Part shown: in pieces, positions 49,870 to 61,465 of the stretch
How the letters are laid out: each line of letters begins with the position of its first letter
Numbering within the stretch: position 1 is the first letter of the stretch
DNA from: Spirometra erinaceieuropaei
Lineage: Eukaryota > Platyhelminthes > Cestoda > Diphyllobothriidea > Diphyllobothriidae
Reading direction: 5' to 3'
DNA: 64,000 nucleotides
Assembly (NCBI GenBank): GCA_902702965.1
Contig: CACRXP010000707.1
Span: 160,861 to 224,860, forward strand
Notes under the pieces: model-generated
Database searches by the model: none
The model's input: only the letters and a program-made list of their open reading frames with translations
What the model was told of the DNA's origin: nothing
Translations under genes and position numbers: made by a program

Positions 49870-50090
49870 AACTGGATGGTTTAGGGCATTTCCATCAATT
49901 GCTTTTTGAAGATCAAAGATAGCGCTGGATCAGTGCGAAATTAGTCCCCACTTCAATACTGGCTCTTATTCGTTAAAGTTTTTCGAAAACAGTCTGACAA
50001 GATGTCCCAAACAACTTTAATTTTTGTTAATTCTGCAGCCCTAATCTGACAGCCTTTATCAGAGAAAGGATATTTTTTAATTTCAGTCAA
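49870..50090 (-). pseudogene. Possible LINE RT remnant
   Basis: Minus-strand frames give KVVWDILSDCFRKTLTNK (about 50020) and, in another frame, IFDLQKAIDGNALNH (about 49900). These resemble the 'K...IL..R' and 'FLDLKKAFD' neighbourhood of LINE reverse transcriptases. The match is short, needs a frame change and could be accidental. Confidence 0.22.
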
Positions 50091-50094
50091 GGAC

Positions 50095-51412
50095 TACTGA
50101 AGTTGGGTTCCTACGATAACGGAATTAGACGGTGACCAATGATCGTGTGGCTTTTATATTGTAGGGATTCAAAGGCGATAGAAGACTGCGAAATAACTGC
50201 ATGATTTCAGATCATGCGAGTATTATTGTTAGAAGTAATGTCTTGCACGACACTAGCTCCGCCATACCTCCATCATTGTTCTTGTCTAACTTAGACAAGT
50301 AAGGGATGTTTAAGGGAGTGCAAACTACGAAAAAGGCATCACAAATAATCTGCCATCGTGTTGACAGTCTTAGAGTAATGCGTCTGCTATAAAAAAGCCG
50401 CTCTTAGAAGGCTTGAATCACTTTGAGCCCTAAACGCCAGAAGGGGAGACTTTGTGCTTGTTCTACACAAACGCGCGACTACCCGGTTACACCACCCCAC
50501 GCATGTGCAAATTCCACGGGCTGTGCTGTCCTTTATTAGGATGATATCACCAAATAAATCAACACCCTGCCGCGCGGAGTGGATACAAACAGCCGAGTCT
50601 GTGGATATCTTGGCAGGCTAAAAAGAAGCCGCAGAGAAGCGGAACTGGTTTGTTACAAACAAAAGGCCAAGGACCCATGCGTGTACGCTATCTAGGATCG
50701 CTTTAATGAGGGTCATAAAGCCAGAAGACTGTGGCTATCAGTCGGCCTTAGGGGCCACAGTATTTATGGTCTTGTCGTTGCAGTTACGTGCGCAGTAGGA
50801 AAAAAGATTTATCTCCGATGTGCTTTTATGTGGCCATCTTTTGGGAATAGCAGGGAAATCGGGATTGGGACCTCGAATATAGCCTCGTACGGGTACTTAC
50901 TGGCGGTCGTATAGTTAGGATAAACCAATAATTTCCGACTTGTATCAAGCACGAGAAGGGGGCTGGAGTGGCAATTTATGGTCTGTTACACTTAATTGGG
51001 CAGCCATAAATACATGATTAACCCTAACACGCAACTCAATATCTCCCTTCGCAGCAAGCATAGGTTCGTAGCATAGGTAGTGGGTCGTTTTGGAATAACA
51101 AGTTACGCATGTACCGTACTGAGAACTGCCTCAGTATGCAATCGGTTGAAAGTTTTCGTTCTATACCCAAATGCAAGTATAAATGTGTCGAGTATTTAGT
51201 AGGATATTAAATATTATTAAAGAAATTGTCTTCACTGAATACTTACTGCAAGACTGTCTGCGAAATTCGTGTTTTTTTCCATGTGTGCTAAATATTGCTT
51301 TCCGAAGACTAACGATATACCTTTATTTATAGACTTACAAGAGAATTCCAAGCATAAATGCGACGTCCATAAATCGGCATAGATCTGTTTATTTCCGAGT
51401 CTTAATATGCAG
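50095..51412. other. Unassigned sequence
   Basis: No gene or repeat recognised. Confidence 0.45.
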
Positions 51413-51414
51413 AA

Positions 51415-51545
51415 GCTCCTCGTGGGCGATGGGGGAGACACTGATTAGTCAACTCCAACGCAACTACCGCGGTGCAAAATTGATGAAACGCGCGTCTGGG
51501 TATCTAACTAATGCCTGTGTCATGAATATGATGAATCTAACGATC
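51415..51545 (-). repeat. Family-A repeat fragment, reverse, diverged
   Basis: In reverse complement CCAGACGCGCGTTTCATCAAT and the following GGTAGTTGC and CTAATCAGTGTCTCCC correspond to the family-A core, with AACTAATGCCTGTG matching the start of the core half. It is the most diverged copy. Confidence 0.45.
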
Positions 51546-51549
51546 ATGT

Positions 51550-52065
51550 GCGTACTACTGATGACTCGTTTTTAACTTATGACTGTCAGTCAGCTAATCC
51601 GCTCGAACTAATGGGATATAACATAAATATTCATGTCGACTTTGAAGTCAAGCCGAAAAGTTTGTCCCGAAGAAGTTATATCCGGTTCCTACATTAATTA
51701 CAGAGGAAATTTAAAAAAACTCATTATTACAGCTGCAGTTTACACCATAAAACGCACAGGAAACGCTAAGACACCGGCTAATTATCAGAACGCCCCGCAG
51801 CAGCGCACAATTGGCAAAGGACGTATCTGGAATTCCAGCTGACACAGAAGTCGCAAGCAAGGTGAATCAATTGACATAAGGTTGAACTGACTTGTGTGGT
51901 CCCCTAAACAGGCCATGGTGGTAGGTATGCCTGGCCCAAGTAATAAAGGTGGACCTGCGTATAATTCCGAAAGGGTTCAATATTCCGTGTCCTAGCCCCA
52001 GCAATAACCATTATACAAAATTGAACCGTTGCCCTAATTTTGGCCCAGAGCTTGCATTAAACTTT
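51550..52065. other. Unassigned sequence
   Basis: The frame 51633-51842 (+) is short and motif-free. Confidence 0.4.
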
Positions 52066-52069
52066 AACC

Positions 52070-52197
52070 TTACAGTTAATACTACCCATTCCCTTAAGCA
52101 TAAAACTAATCCAGACCTACCTTACTGTTTACTTTACGTCTGACCTTAAACCTAGTCCTTAGCCTAACTCCAACCCTCACCTTAAACCTAACCCTAA
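52070..52197 (+). repeat. Degenerate telomere-like CCCTAA tract
   Basis: Phrases such as CCTAACTCCAACCCTCACC and AAACCTAACCCTAATT, grading into similar but weaker sequence upstream. I found no clear inverted repeats of the 42905-type MITE around it. Confidence 0.6.
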
Positions 52198-52199
52198 TT

Positions 52200-54917
52200 T
52201 CACTGACAGCTCAAAGCCGCCCATATTGCAGGCAGTTACTGTTCCCATATCCTGTTCAGTCCTACTGACATTAGAATACTTGTCTGCAGATAACACAGCA
52301 GCTACGTAAGTATGAGAAGGAGCTTATTATTTTTGCCCGAATCTTTGCTTGTGATCTCTGAATAACCGATCGTGTCCCTAACTTTGTATGTTAAATTATA
52401 ATATATGTTAACTATAGCCGTAGATAATGAAAGATGGGTGTTTACATTGGGCTTTGGAAGGCTCCCTCTGCCCTAGTCTCAACTCCAGTTTCTGTGTCAT
52501 GTGTAAAAAATCCAGACTCTCGAACATTTATGCATAGTTTGTCTTCCTTTTTCATGAACGATATCTGTAACATTATGTGGCCGCTGGCTGGCTTCCGTTG
52601 GTACAGAATTGCTTACGAAATGGCGCGTGTTCCAAATGCTGCCCATTCACATTACTGAATATATGAGACAATTCAATAAGTCCTTTAAGTCCCGTTAATA
52701 GGCCATCTTGCCTTAAGTTAATCACTGGCGATGAGATACAAGAATCCGTAAACGCGGCTGTATTTTCTTCATGTTTCTAACTCGGGCTAGAGTGTGCACT
52801 CGGCGAACCAAAACCACCCAAAGTTATGGTCACCATTTAACTTATCCTTATTCCTGAACCTGTCTTATTATAATTAACTTCACTGGGTCCGGTGTGCGAG
52901 TACGGATTAGATTGTTTAAGCTAGCATCAAATTATCGGGATCCTTCAGTACTTAAATATTGTCCGCAGAGTGAGCATGTTTGGTAACGAAGTCAGAGTGA
53001 CGAACAGAGTTCGTCATGGGAGAAGCAGCCCGAAATAACTGACTGCATTGAATCACCGCATTAGCTGCTCATGATTACCTGGGGACTCTACACTGGATGT
53101 GCAGATCACGGCTGACTGTCTATTCTAATCTCAGTAACCCTTAATCTTCGTGATTTGGCCACGAATTTCGGCGTAGAGTTGGCGGGCAATCGAGAAGCCT
53201 GGCTAGGAAGCCATTTGATCTGCTGCATTTGAAATGTTCATACCCAAATGCAATACCCGCCATAACCTCAGTGCAGGTTTCGTCGTGACTGTTTCGGGTT
53301 CAGCTGCGAGAACCATTGAAGGAATTTCTCGTCATGAACAGGTGGCTTTTGGACACTTCAGTACCGTCTGATGCAATCGACGCTGTGTAAGAAACGTTAA
53401 TAAAGTCGACTTATTGGCTCAAAGACCAATTTCCCTTCCTCCCTGTCTGAGTTGAGAGATAGGATAGGATGCTTTGATTGGATTTGCACTATATAAAATG
53501 CTATGTTTCGTATTACAAACCAAAAGAGAATTGCCTCGTCAAAATTTAATGTTCCTTCCATTAGTGAATGGGCCCATAGATTCCATCTCTAAACGTAACA
53601 TGCATGTAAGACAAATCATATATCTGATCCATGCCATGTGCACTGTCGCACTACTCTCAACCTTCTGAAAAGGTAGGCTTTCAAATTTCAATAAAAATGT
53701 GCATCATTGTTTGACGTAAATGTTGGCTGCATACGATAGACCGCCGAAAACCCTTGAGTTGTAGCCTCTTGCTCTAGAAAATGTGATGTAGTCACAAATG
53801 CATCGTGAAGCGCAGGTAGTCGCATGTATAAGGGCTTCTTTAAAACCCGCCATTCGTATCAATGATCATTTTTAGAGAACAGCTTTTTTGCCCGACTTTA
53901 GATTTTAACCCAACTTGTAGTCTTGTTGGAGGTCAACCGCAATAGCAGACATGCTGACGCGCCTACAAGTTCTTTTTAGTCATTGCCACAATGTCGCCCA
54001 TAACTATACTTCCTAAAACAAAAGTCGACATACACCATTGTTAAATCGTAGTTGGTAAAACCTCATCCACTCGATTGCTTTCTTTGATTTTTTACCTCTT
54101 GAAGCACAGAAGGACCATGTTATCACTGGTCAGATTGCCAACTTTTTCAGCCTGAAGACTGTCACAATCATACTGCTAGTTACACAACTACTTCATAAAT
54201 TTGCATTTGTTACTAATTAGCATGAGCTTTACTGGCAGCTCCCTCGTTTCTTATTAGGATACTTGAGTAAACCCTTCTTTGAAGAAGGAAAATTAATCAT
54301 TCAAATCAGGGACAAATTCCTGGACTCTGGAAACCCCAAAAGATCATCTATATCTAAATGCTGTAATCGTTTAGTGTGGCCAGTATTGCACTACATGTTT
54401 TCATTTAACAAATGCACTTTTTTAAAATTATTCCAAAACTTAATATTTCATATTTATGCTGCTCTTCCCATCCAAATATATTATCGTTCATTGGGAATTT
54501 TATAAGCATGCCGGTTAAAATTGTGCTTTAGTATTTACAATACTGCCGACCAGCGGACGGTTAACAGGCGTGGTTAACATTCATCCGACAGCGTTGGACA
54601 AAATATTTGATGTGCATACAACACCCCTGCCAGTTAAATTTCAGAATTTGACTTTGCAAATGATGATTAGATAGATGAGCTGGTGCTGCATTAGCAGACG
54701 GAAGGGGTTTAGGAGAATTAGCTTAGTCTGCTTGTATGCCGAGTGAAATCTGATGCGCTCTACGCATAATGACTTCTTGCAAAGCGGACTATGCAAATTT
54801 AGAAGAAGAAGCCTCACTCGTTTTCCGTTTATATAGTGATAAAAGTGATAGAGGTTTTGTGGAACATCTTACTGCGCATATTTGGGTGAACGTTTATTTC
54901 GGGGGTTCTGAAAGACC
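52200..54917. other. Unassigned sequence
   Basis: No gene supported. Frames at 52434-52658, 53474-53668 and 54263-54505 are short and lack motifs. Confidence 0.4.
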
Positions 54918-55552
54918 CATAGAGGAGAATCTACATTAATGGCCAGTCAGTCGAAAACACTAAAAATCGTGAAATATTCGTCGCTATTTCAGGAGCGATC
55001 TGAAGCTCATCGTGCTACAGCATCAGTAATACCGGTTAAAAATTAAAACAGAAGGAAAGTTCTCTTAATTCTCACCAAATCTTGTTTGCGATTGCACCTA
55101 ATAATTCTTCTTCACTGACCAGCCCGCCAGTATGTGGCCTTATCAAACGTTTTACTCCTCTAACGTCCTTATCGACGAAGTAAAGCGAATGCCTGTTTCC
55201 CTTAGTCAAACGCATCTTAACCAGTGCAAATACGGAAAGATTATGGTCTCTTCTCATGAAACCGTGTTGAGATCCATACCCAAACTGTCGGCTACTGACT
55301 AACAGCCGTAACTGACATTACATCTATCCTTGAAGAATGTTTTTAAATAAACTTTCCAAAAGAACTACTTTCAAACACTATTGACCCTGTGCTGTTTTAG
55401 TTATTCAGTTTTCCTGCAAGAACAGACGTTATGTGCATCTGGAACTCAAGTTTACTCACTTGTATCGGCTTTGGCTTTTATGAAATTTTATCCTCTCCTA
55501 AAACTGATATTTCGGAAACGTGCAATATTAATTTTAATATTCCTTTTATGGT

Positions 55553-55874
55553 CAAAGTGGTTATTGGCCCCATCCGAGGTAAACAAAACCCAGCCACCTG
55601 CAATACGGGACCGGTGGTGATAGCGATTTATACAGGCTGAGCCGGAGGATTTAGAGGCAACAAGGTCAAGTAGTTGGATGCAAAAGAAACGCTAATCGGA
55701 ATGCGCGGCTGCACTTTGAGTGGTTGAGAAATAGTTTTACTGAGACCCAACCCTAACCACTTACCCTAACCTCTAACTCTAACCCCTAGCCCCTAACCCT
55801 GGCATCTAACTCTCACTCATAACCCCAACCCCAATTGTATTGTGTCCATCGCGTGGGGCTGCATAACCACATCT
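55553..55874. mobile_element. MITE carrying telomere-like sequence, in R1 copy 2
   Basis: Left end AAAGTGGTTATTGGCCCCA mirrors right end TGGGGCTGCATAACCACATCT. Same content and same position within R1 as the copy at 42905-43206, so the insertion predates duplication of these two R1 copies. Confidence 0.65.
55748..55835 (+). repeat. Degenerate telomere-like CCCTAA tract
   Basis: CCCAACCCTAACC, TTACCCTAACCTC and similar phrases within the MITE at 55553-55874. It is longer than the counterpart at 43101-43163. Confidence 0.7.
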
Positions 55875-56709
55875 TTACCCTTTTTATGCCTTTAAAGTGA
55901 TAATGAGCGACTTTAAAAGAGTTAAATTCTTGGCCAGTACGTTTGTGTCGGCTTACGAGTGATTGGGAATCCTTCGTAAATGGTGGCGTTGTGCATGGGA
56001 TGAGTCACATACTGTATATAAGGGCAATTTTAAAACCTTCGGTTTATTGCTGTGTGACATTGATGAATATGCACCGTAAGGCAAAGTTGAACAATATCGA
56101 CTAGCGAAGACATCCCAAAAGACTACAACTCACAGTCAAAAAGGCTTCTACAAGTTCTATTGAGTAGATTACAAAATTTTAAACATTTTTGGTAAACATG
56201 GCATTTAAAGGACAAATAGTATTAAAATCGTCATCCAACCATCTGCAAACGTCTCCCCCTATCTGTGGCAATGAATGGTGAAATTGCAGTTGTAGAAAAG
56301 TTGAAAAAGACAAGTCGAAATGAACTTCATAAAGGTGTTTGCACTGACGCACATTACTAAGGACTACTGTGGAGAGTAGAAATGCACAACATTTCTGCTC
56401 GAAAATATTTTGACACTCAAGAACTTTGCGATTCCTCCGAGGTTGTATCGGCTGTCACATTACTCAACCAACCACGAACACTTATATACATTAAGGTAGG
56501 ATTAGAGTTTTAATAGAGCTATGTTTTGTTCTGGAATTCATTATTGTTTGAACAGAAATATATGTTTTAGACAGTTCGCAAAATAATGGTGTTTTCAAAG
56601 GATGGAGATTTCCAATAATGGGGTCATTTCTCAATGGAGGCTACGAACTCATTTCCAGAAATTGATTCGAAAGACGTTTAAATAAGTCCAAGCACCAGGA
56701 CTAGAGGCA

Positions 56710-57431
56710 CAGTGCGTAACCGATCTCATGAAATGTTGGCCAAAATTCTGAAATGCGTTTTTCGACTAGGAAAATTACTTAAGCGTGGTTGTAATGCTGA
56801 TTAATTTGCGACATAATCCTATAATAATTCGGACTCGGTAAAACGTTAGCTTTTGAATGCACTGCTTTTCCGTCTCCTGCAAAAACCATACTTAATAAAA
56901 AAATTGACTACTCAACTGCCATGCATTCTTCACGCGGATTTTCGATGGTTTCGAATATATTTATAGAAACTCCGAACAAGGATGTGCTTTCTTTCAGTCC
57001 TGAAAAATATCACAAGCGGAACTTTTAAAAGTCTCATCATACTCCTTCTTCGAGTATAAAACATAAACAATACGTGATTATAGGTCAGTATATTTTAAGA
57101 GTAATAGGCAATGCCTTTGAAAACCTTTATCTACCAAACAACTGAAAGAAAGCATATTTTATTCAGGGTTTCTGTAAAATATATTTGAATTCGCGAGATC
57201 ATGGAAAATCCGCGTGAAAAATGGCTGTTAAATTGTCATTTTTACCGAGTACGGTTTTTTACAGGAGACGAAAAAGCAGTGCATTCAAAAGCTAACATTC
57301 TGCCGAGTCCGAAATAGTATAGGATTTTGTCGCAAATTAATCAGCATTACAACCACGCTTAAGTAATTTTCCTAGTCGAAAAACGCATTTCAGAATTTTG
57401 GCCAACATTTCATGAGATCGGTCACGCACTG
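56710..57431. mobile_element. Foldback MITE (mariner-like ends), copy e, best-preserved arms
   Basis: Left CAGTGCGTAACCGATCTCAT and right (reverse complement CAGTGCGTGACCGATCTCAT) match at 19 of 20 bases. The arms continue for about 200 bases with few mismatches (TTTTCGACTAGGAAAATTAC, GTGGTTGTAATGCTGATTAA, CGGACTCGG). CA rather than TA lies outside both ends, perhaps a mutated target duplication. No transposase. Confidence 0.85.
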
Positions 57432-57434
57432 CAT

Positions 57435-58995
57435 ATCTGGCATTACGGACTTAGGCATTTATAAATGCTCTTGTTCTCGGCTCATCTGGTTCAGTTATTT
57501 TCCTGTCGACGCGAAGACGTGTTGGTGTCTATTATCTTGAGTGATCGGCTGGCCAAAATTCAGATCTTGGGTGCGCAGCTTTGGAGTAGGATAACAGTAA
57601 AAGACTGAATCTATGTCTCGAGTGCATTTGTTTCCGTTGCTAGACCCATCAAGAAAAGGGTGTTTTATAAATGCACGGGGGTTTTCTAGCCGATGAGCCA
57701 ACTTCCGATAGTCTTACCTTTACCAATGGCACTGCCTGTCTGCATGGACAGTGCTGCTGTTTTGCATGAGCAAGAAACCAGAAAGATGTTTCCTCTAGCA
57801 ACACCCTTAAGCAACGGAAACTTAGGCATCCTCAGATTTCCCAGAGGCGTCCAGCTCCCTTAATGCGTGGATTAGCCCACCTATGCACAATCGGCTTTGC
57901 TTGTACGTATAATAAATGTTAATGTGAATCATCCAGGGTTCATTGAGCGGAAGATTCATTGTGTGGAATCTACAAAAATGCCACTGTGCCCATTTATATG
58001 TTGTGAGCGATACATATGAGATGTGGCCAGGAGTTCCACCATACAGTAAAGATAACAGTAAATTACTGTCACTGAGGTGTTCGCGAGTCGATACAGTAAA
58101 AAAGAATAATCTTGAGGGACTTATTAATTCAAAAGGAAAATTAAAGAACGTAAAATATGTGGGTGGAGGCATGCTATGGAGCGACTAGATGTTATGCTCA
58201 GTTGTATTGGCTTTTTGTACTACGTAAAAAACTGCTCAGAGTCTTTGTCAACTTTGTAAAGACAATACGCTATCAGATGTATCAGCCTGTAGCCGGTAAG
58301 ATCAGAGGCTTTTGTGATATCATCTGCATAAACACTTGCTGCAATGGACGTATAGTCTTCATCAGTGAAGGTCAACTCCCAGGCAAAGAACATATCAAGC
58401 CGTTCCTGTTATGACTTCATAAATCAGTTGTTAAACGTAACCTCATCAGGCGCGCTCAGTCTTGCCCGAGAAAAAAAGGGTATTTTCCCACCTCTAAGCG
58501 AGTGGTGTTGGGCGGTTGCTGGCATTTCTGGTCGAAAGCAGATGAATCGTTGAAACTTTCGATTCAACTAACAATTAAGATCTTAACGTTTACTTTGCCA
58601 CTTGCAAAGGCAGTCACCTAGCCAGTGATGCCGAAGGAAGGCTTTTCAGGCGTCGACATCTATCTTCACCGTTCTATCTTTCAGCTGGAATTTTCGTAAA
58701 TCTATTTATATTCCAAAGTCTTTCGTTCATCTTTTTGCAAACATTGAAATTATTACGGTTTACCAGATCCTCTAACTCAATTTAAACGTCTTCTGGACAT
58801 TGTCCGTCAAATTCTCTCATGAAAATGCGACAGTTGGTGCACCGGAAGTGCTTGTTCGATGTTTACAATTCCAATAGAGCAGTTATCGATTCTGTGCTCC
58901 AGCCATAGTCTCAAGGCCTATTAACCACGACGAAATATGCGTTGTTAAGTCAGTCAGGCAACCCATCGCCATTTAAAAAACACATGAGTTTGGGA
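57435..58995. other. Unassigned sequence with a weak RT-like motif
   Basis: Opposing frames at 57822-58172 (-, 116 residues) and 57943-58188 (+) show no domains. See the separate entry for the YADD motif near 58320. Confidence 0.35.
58225..58375 (-). pseudogene. Possible reverse-transcriptase motif C remnant
   Basis: The minus strand reads SIAASVYADDITKAS (YADD codons at 58319-58330). This resembles the catalytic 'YADD' loop of LINE reverse transcriptases. No further RT blocks were found on either side, so this may be coincidence. Confidence 0.2.
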
Positions 58996-59140
58996 ACTGC
59001 CAAAAAATTAAATTCATTGGCAGAATGACATTAGTGCCATCAGCCAGGCTTACTCAAACCCAGGTTTGCAACGCCTAAGTCTCGAACCCGCGTTTTATTT
59101 GGTAGAACGCCAACGTCCTGACCACTAGAGCCAGGGGTCC
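58996..59140 (-). repeat. tRNA-derived SINE remnant
   Basis: Minus strand: A box TGGCTCTAGTGG (59121-59132), then B box GCGGGTTCGAGA (59080-59091), then a non-tRNA body through CCTGGCTGATGGCAC. Box spacing fits a tRNA-like promoter, and the 5' end does not pair as an acceptor stem. A different family from the SINE at 12.9 kb. Confidence 0.5.
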
Positions 59141-59144
59141 GTTA

Positions 59145-59795
59145 CCCTGAACGTTGTGGTCAGATAATTAACTATGGTAGGAACGGGCAGATCAGCGTCT
59201 TTTCGAATTCTTTCTCATGCGGGATTGAGTATGTGGACGAGTACTCAAGGGCTGCATCGAAAATACAAATGACAACGGTCTTATCACCCAACCAGTCAAA
59301 ATGCCTTAGTTGAAATTAGTAACTTATATGAAAGAAATCATTATTGGGGAGTTGTATGCCTCTTCATTAGCTGCCCCCATCCTCACCTTCGTAATCCTAT
59401 TCAGTAGCCTCATTAAAGAAATGAGTGAGTCCAATTTTGTGGTCGTCCTCCACTGTCGGCATCCCTTAAGCCCGTAGTCATATAGAGGTGGTCAGCTCGG
59501 ATAATATTTAAATACTTAAAGCAGAAGAATATGGAGAAAAATGGGAGCTGCCTGAACAAATTCCGTATCCATAGAAGAGACGAATGGATATGACGGCTGT
59601 GTGCGGCCATCATAGGCCCAGAGAACGTGCCCGGGACACTTTTCTGGGAAAAGCTCACAGCAGGTATGATATACACATTAAGTTTCTTTTTTTCTTTTTT
59701 TGAAAGTAACAGGTTCCAAGTTAGAAGTTCAAAATGGACGGAAATAATAAAAAATGTTTCATATTAACTAAACTATAAAAAATTCGGCACATCGG
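59145..59795. other. Unassigned sequence
   Basis: Nothing recognised. Confidence 0.4.
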
Positions 59796-59797
59796 CG

Positions 59798-59880
59798 GGC
59801 TTTGAATTCACGACAGCATGAGGAAGCTTTTAGTAGAGCGAACGCTCAATGCCGCCTGGGCCACGAGGCCCCAGCTCGAC
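59798..59880 (-). repeat. tRNA-like sequence
   Basis: Minus strand: CTCGTGGCCCAGGCGGC as A box (59850-59866) and GTCGTGAATTCAAA as a weak B box (59801-59814), with an anticodon-arm-sized spacer. It may be a SINE head or a degenerate tRNA. No closed acceptor stem. Confidence 0.35.
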
Positions 59881-59881
59881 T

Positions 59882-60275
59882 AATACTCCGAAAAATGAAA
59901 GTTTTCGACAAATTACACAATAGGAATCTTCCCACAAAGTAGTCATATGCTACTTTTTCCGTGGTGTTCACAAAGACTGCGGTTGATCACATTTTCGAGG
60001 CTTTTATCGACTCAGAATCTTGCTGGGAGGAAGCTGCACGCTTTTCCAAAGCAGCAGCTCCGCTCCGCAACAATGGTATGCGAAACAGTCAACAATTCTG
60101 TCTAGCTCGGCAAGCAAGAAAAACCGCTAAGCATGAGTGCAACATGTCAAAATGACAGTGTCGTCTTTACGCCAAACGAAAGACTGCGAAAAGGCCTTTC
60201 CGAACAAACTCTGACTTCCGACTCACTAACTAACAAGTTTAACGATCCACTGCAAGCGAGATAGATGCCCATAAA
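59882..60275. other. Unassigned sequence
   Basis: A short plus-strand frame at 59961-60155 has no recognised motif. Confidence 0.4.
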
Positions 60276-60279
60276 ATGA

Positions 60280-60690
60280 AATAACGCACAGGTACTAGCC
60301 AAAAGCCCATGCGCGCGTGTTTCACCGATATTCTGCCGCTGCATGGCGCAGATGCGAGGGATTCGGCTTGTCAGTGCGTCTCTCTGCGTTCCCCGTCTGT
60401 TTTCTCGTAGGTACTCCAATTTAGAAATTGTCTTTTCTTAATTTCTTTAAAAAAAATAACTATGAGCTTGGAGTAGATCAGTTTATTAAATGTCTATAGG
60501 CTTAGACCGAGAATTTTGCATATGAATATTACGCGGTTACTCGCTGTGGCTGATGGACTTCGGCCCAAATATTCATATATAAAATTCTCGGTCTGAGCCT
60601 ATAGACCTTGAATAAACTGATCTACTCCCAGTTTTAGATAATTTCTGGGGAAATTTAAAAGCGACAATAACGACCGATAATAGGAGAAAT
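60280..60690 (+). repeat. Family-A repeat with a palindromic end
   Basis: The core half runs forward from CAGGTACTAGCCAAAAGCCC (60290) through GATATTCTGCCGCTGCATGG. The other half then occurs twice in opposite orientation. AGTAGATCAGTTTATTAAAT...AGACCGAGAATTTTGCATATG (60473-60525) mirrors CATATATAAAATTCTCGGTCT and GAATAAACTGATCTACTCC (60573-60630). The two arms are separated by CGCGGTTACTCGCTGTGGCT. Confidence 0.75.
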
Positions 60691-60744
60691 CTTTAAATTC
60701 GCTGTAATTATAACATAAGCAACTTATCACTGTGCTTGTTTAAG

Positions 60745-60815
60745 GAGTCGGTTTGCTTGATTGTGGTTCTGGTCTCCGTCTGGCAACATCGATAGGTTCA
60801 ATCCTGCAAGTTCTC
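60745..60815 (+). repeat. Weak tRNA-like sequence
   Basis: GATAGGTTCAATCCTGC (60791-60807) matches a B box, preceded at suitable distance by a poor A box near 60755. Possibly a SINE remnant, and chance cannot be excluded. Confidence 0.25.
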
Positions 60816-61176
60816 CAAGTGTAACTTTTAGGGGAGCAAGTCAATTCGAGATTAAACACTTATTGCTGGTGTCGAGCATGCGAGCACGTTATGCTGTCTA
60901 AAATACCATCGCTTATTTCACCTAACGCGACAGAAAAGATAAACTTGACGTTGAAGCCCTGGGAGTTTAAAAGACAAGTAAGCCTTGCGGGAGAGGCATT
61001 GACGATTAGGCGTCAGTATTTTACAGAGCTGCGAGATATTACTCGAATTATGATGAATGAGAGAAACTAAAGGGCATGGCTGGGGTGATGTGTTATGACC
61101 CGGATTTGTTTACTGGGGCTATTTTGTGGGGTTTCATAATCGCACCTGACCCATTTGGTTTCCGTTTTACGTTTGA

Positions 61177-61432
61177 AGTTAGGATTAGGATACCGGTTAA
61201 TTGTTTCCGATTTTCGGGTTAGGGTTATGCCTTTAGGCTTAGATTTTCGGGTTGCGATTAGGGTTTGAGCCTGCGATTAGGTTTCAGTGTTAGGGTTAGG
61301 TTTCCCAGTTACGGTTATGTCTAAGGGCTACGGTTACGTTTACGATTTCGGTCAGGGTTAGGGTTGCCGTTAGGGTTAACGGTGAACGTTTAAAGTTGAG
61401 GTTTGGGTAAAGGTTAGGATAAGAGTTAAGGT
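61177..61432 (-). repeat. Long degenerate telomere-like TTAGGG tract
   Basis: About 250 bases of imperfect TTAGGG/TTAGGTT phrases (GTTAGGGTTA, AGGGTTAGGGTT, CGTTAGGGTTAACGG), in opposite orientation to the tracts at 43.1, 52.1 and 55.8 kb. It is heavily mutated, so this is not an active telomere. It directly precedes the possible LTR and primer-binding site. Confidence 0.75.
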
Positions 61433-61446
61433 CACCGTCCGGTTCC

Positions 61447-61462
61447 CCATTCCTGGCTACCA
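61447..61462 (-). promoter_or_regulatory. Possible tRNA primer-binding site
   Basis: The minus strand reads TGGTAGCCAGGAATGG, close to the TGGTAGCAGAGGATGG that pairs with the 3' end of initiator tRNA-Met, with a few mismatches. It lies two bases beyond a CA that could end the LTR. Meaningful only if the LTR call is right. Confidence 0.3.
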
Positions 61463-61465
61463 ACT

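Larger units (their letters stand above)
54919..56562 (+). repeat. R1 dispersed repeat, copy 2 (with telomere-like MITE)
   Basis: Matches 42267-43880 in the same orientation over its whole length. Shared blocks include TGGCCAGTCAGT, CAGGAGCGATCT, CTTATCGACGAA, ATCGACTAGCGA and CCCCCTATCTGTGGCAATGA. The two copies lie about 12.7 kb apart. Confidence 0.8.
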
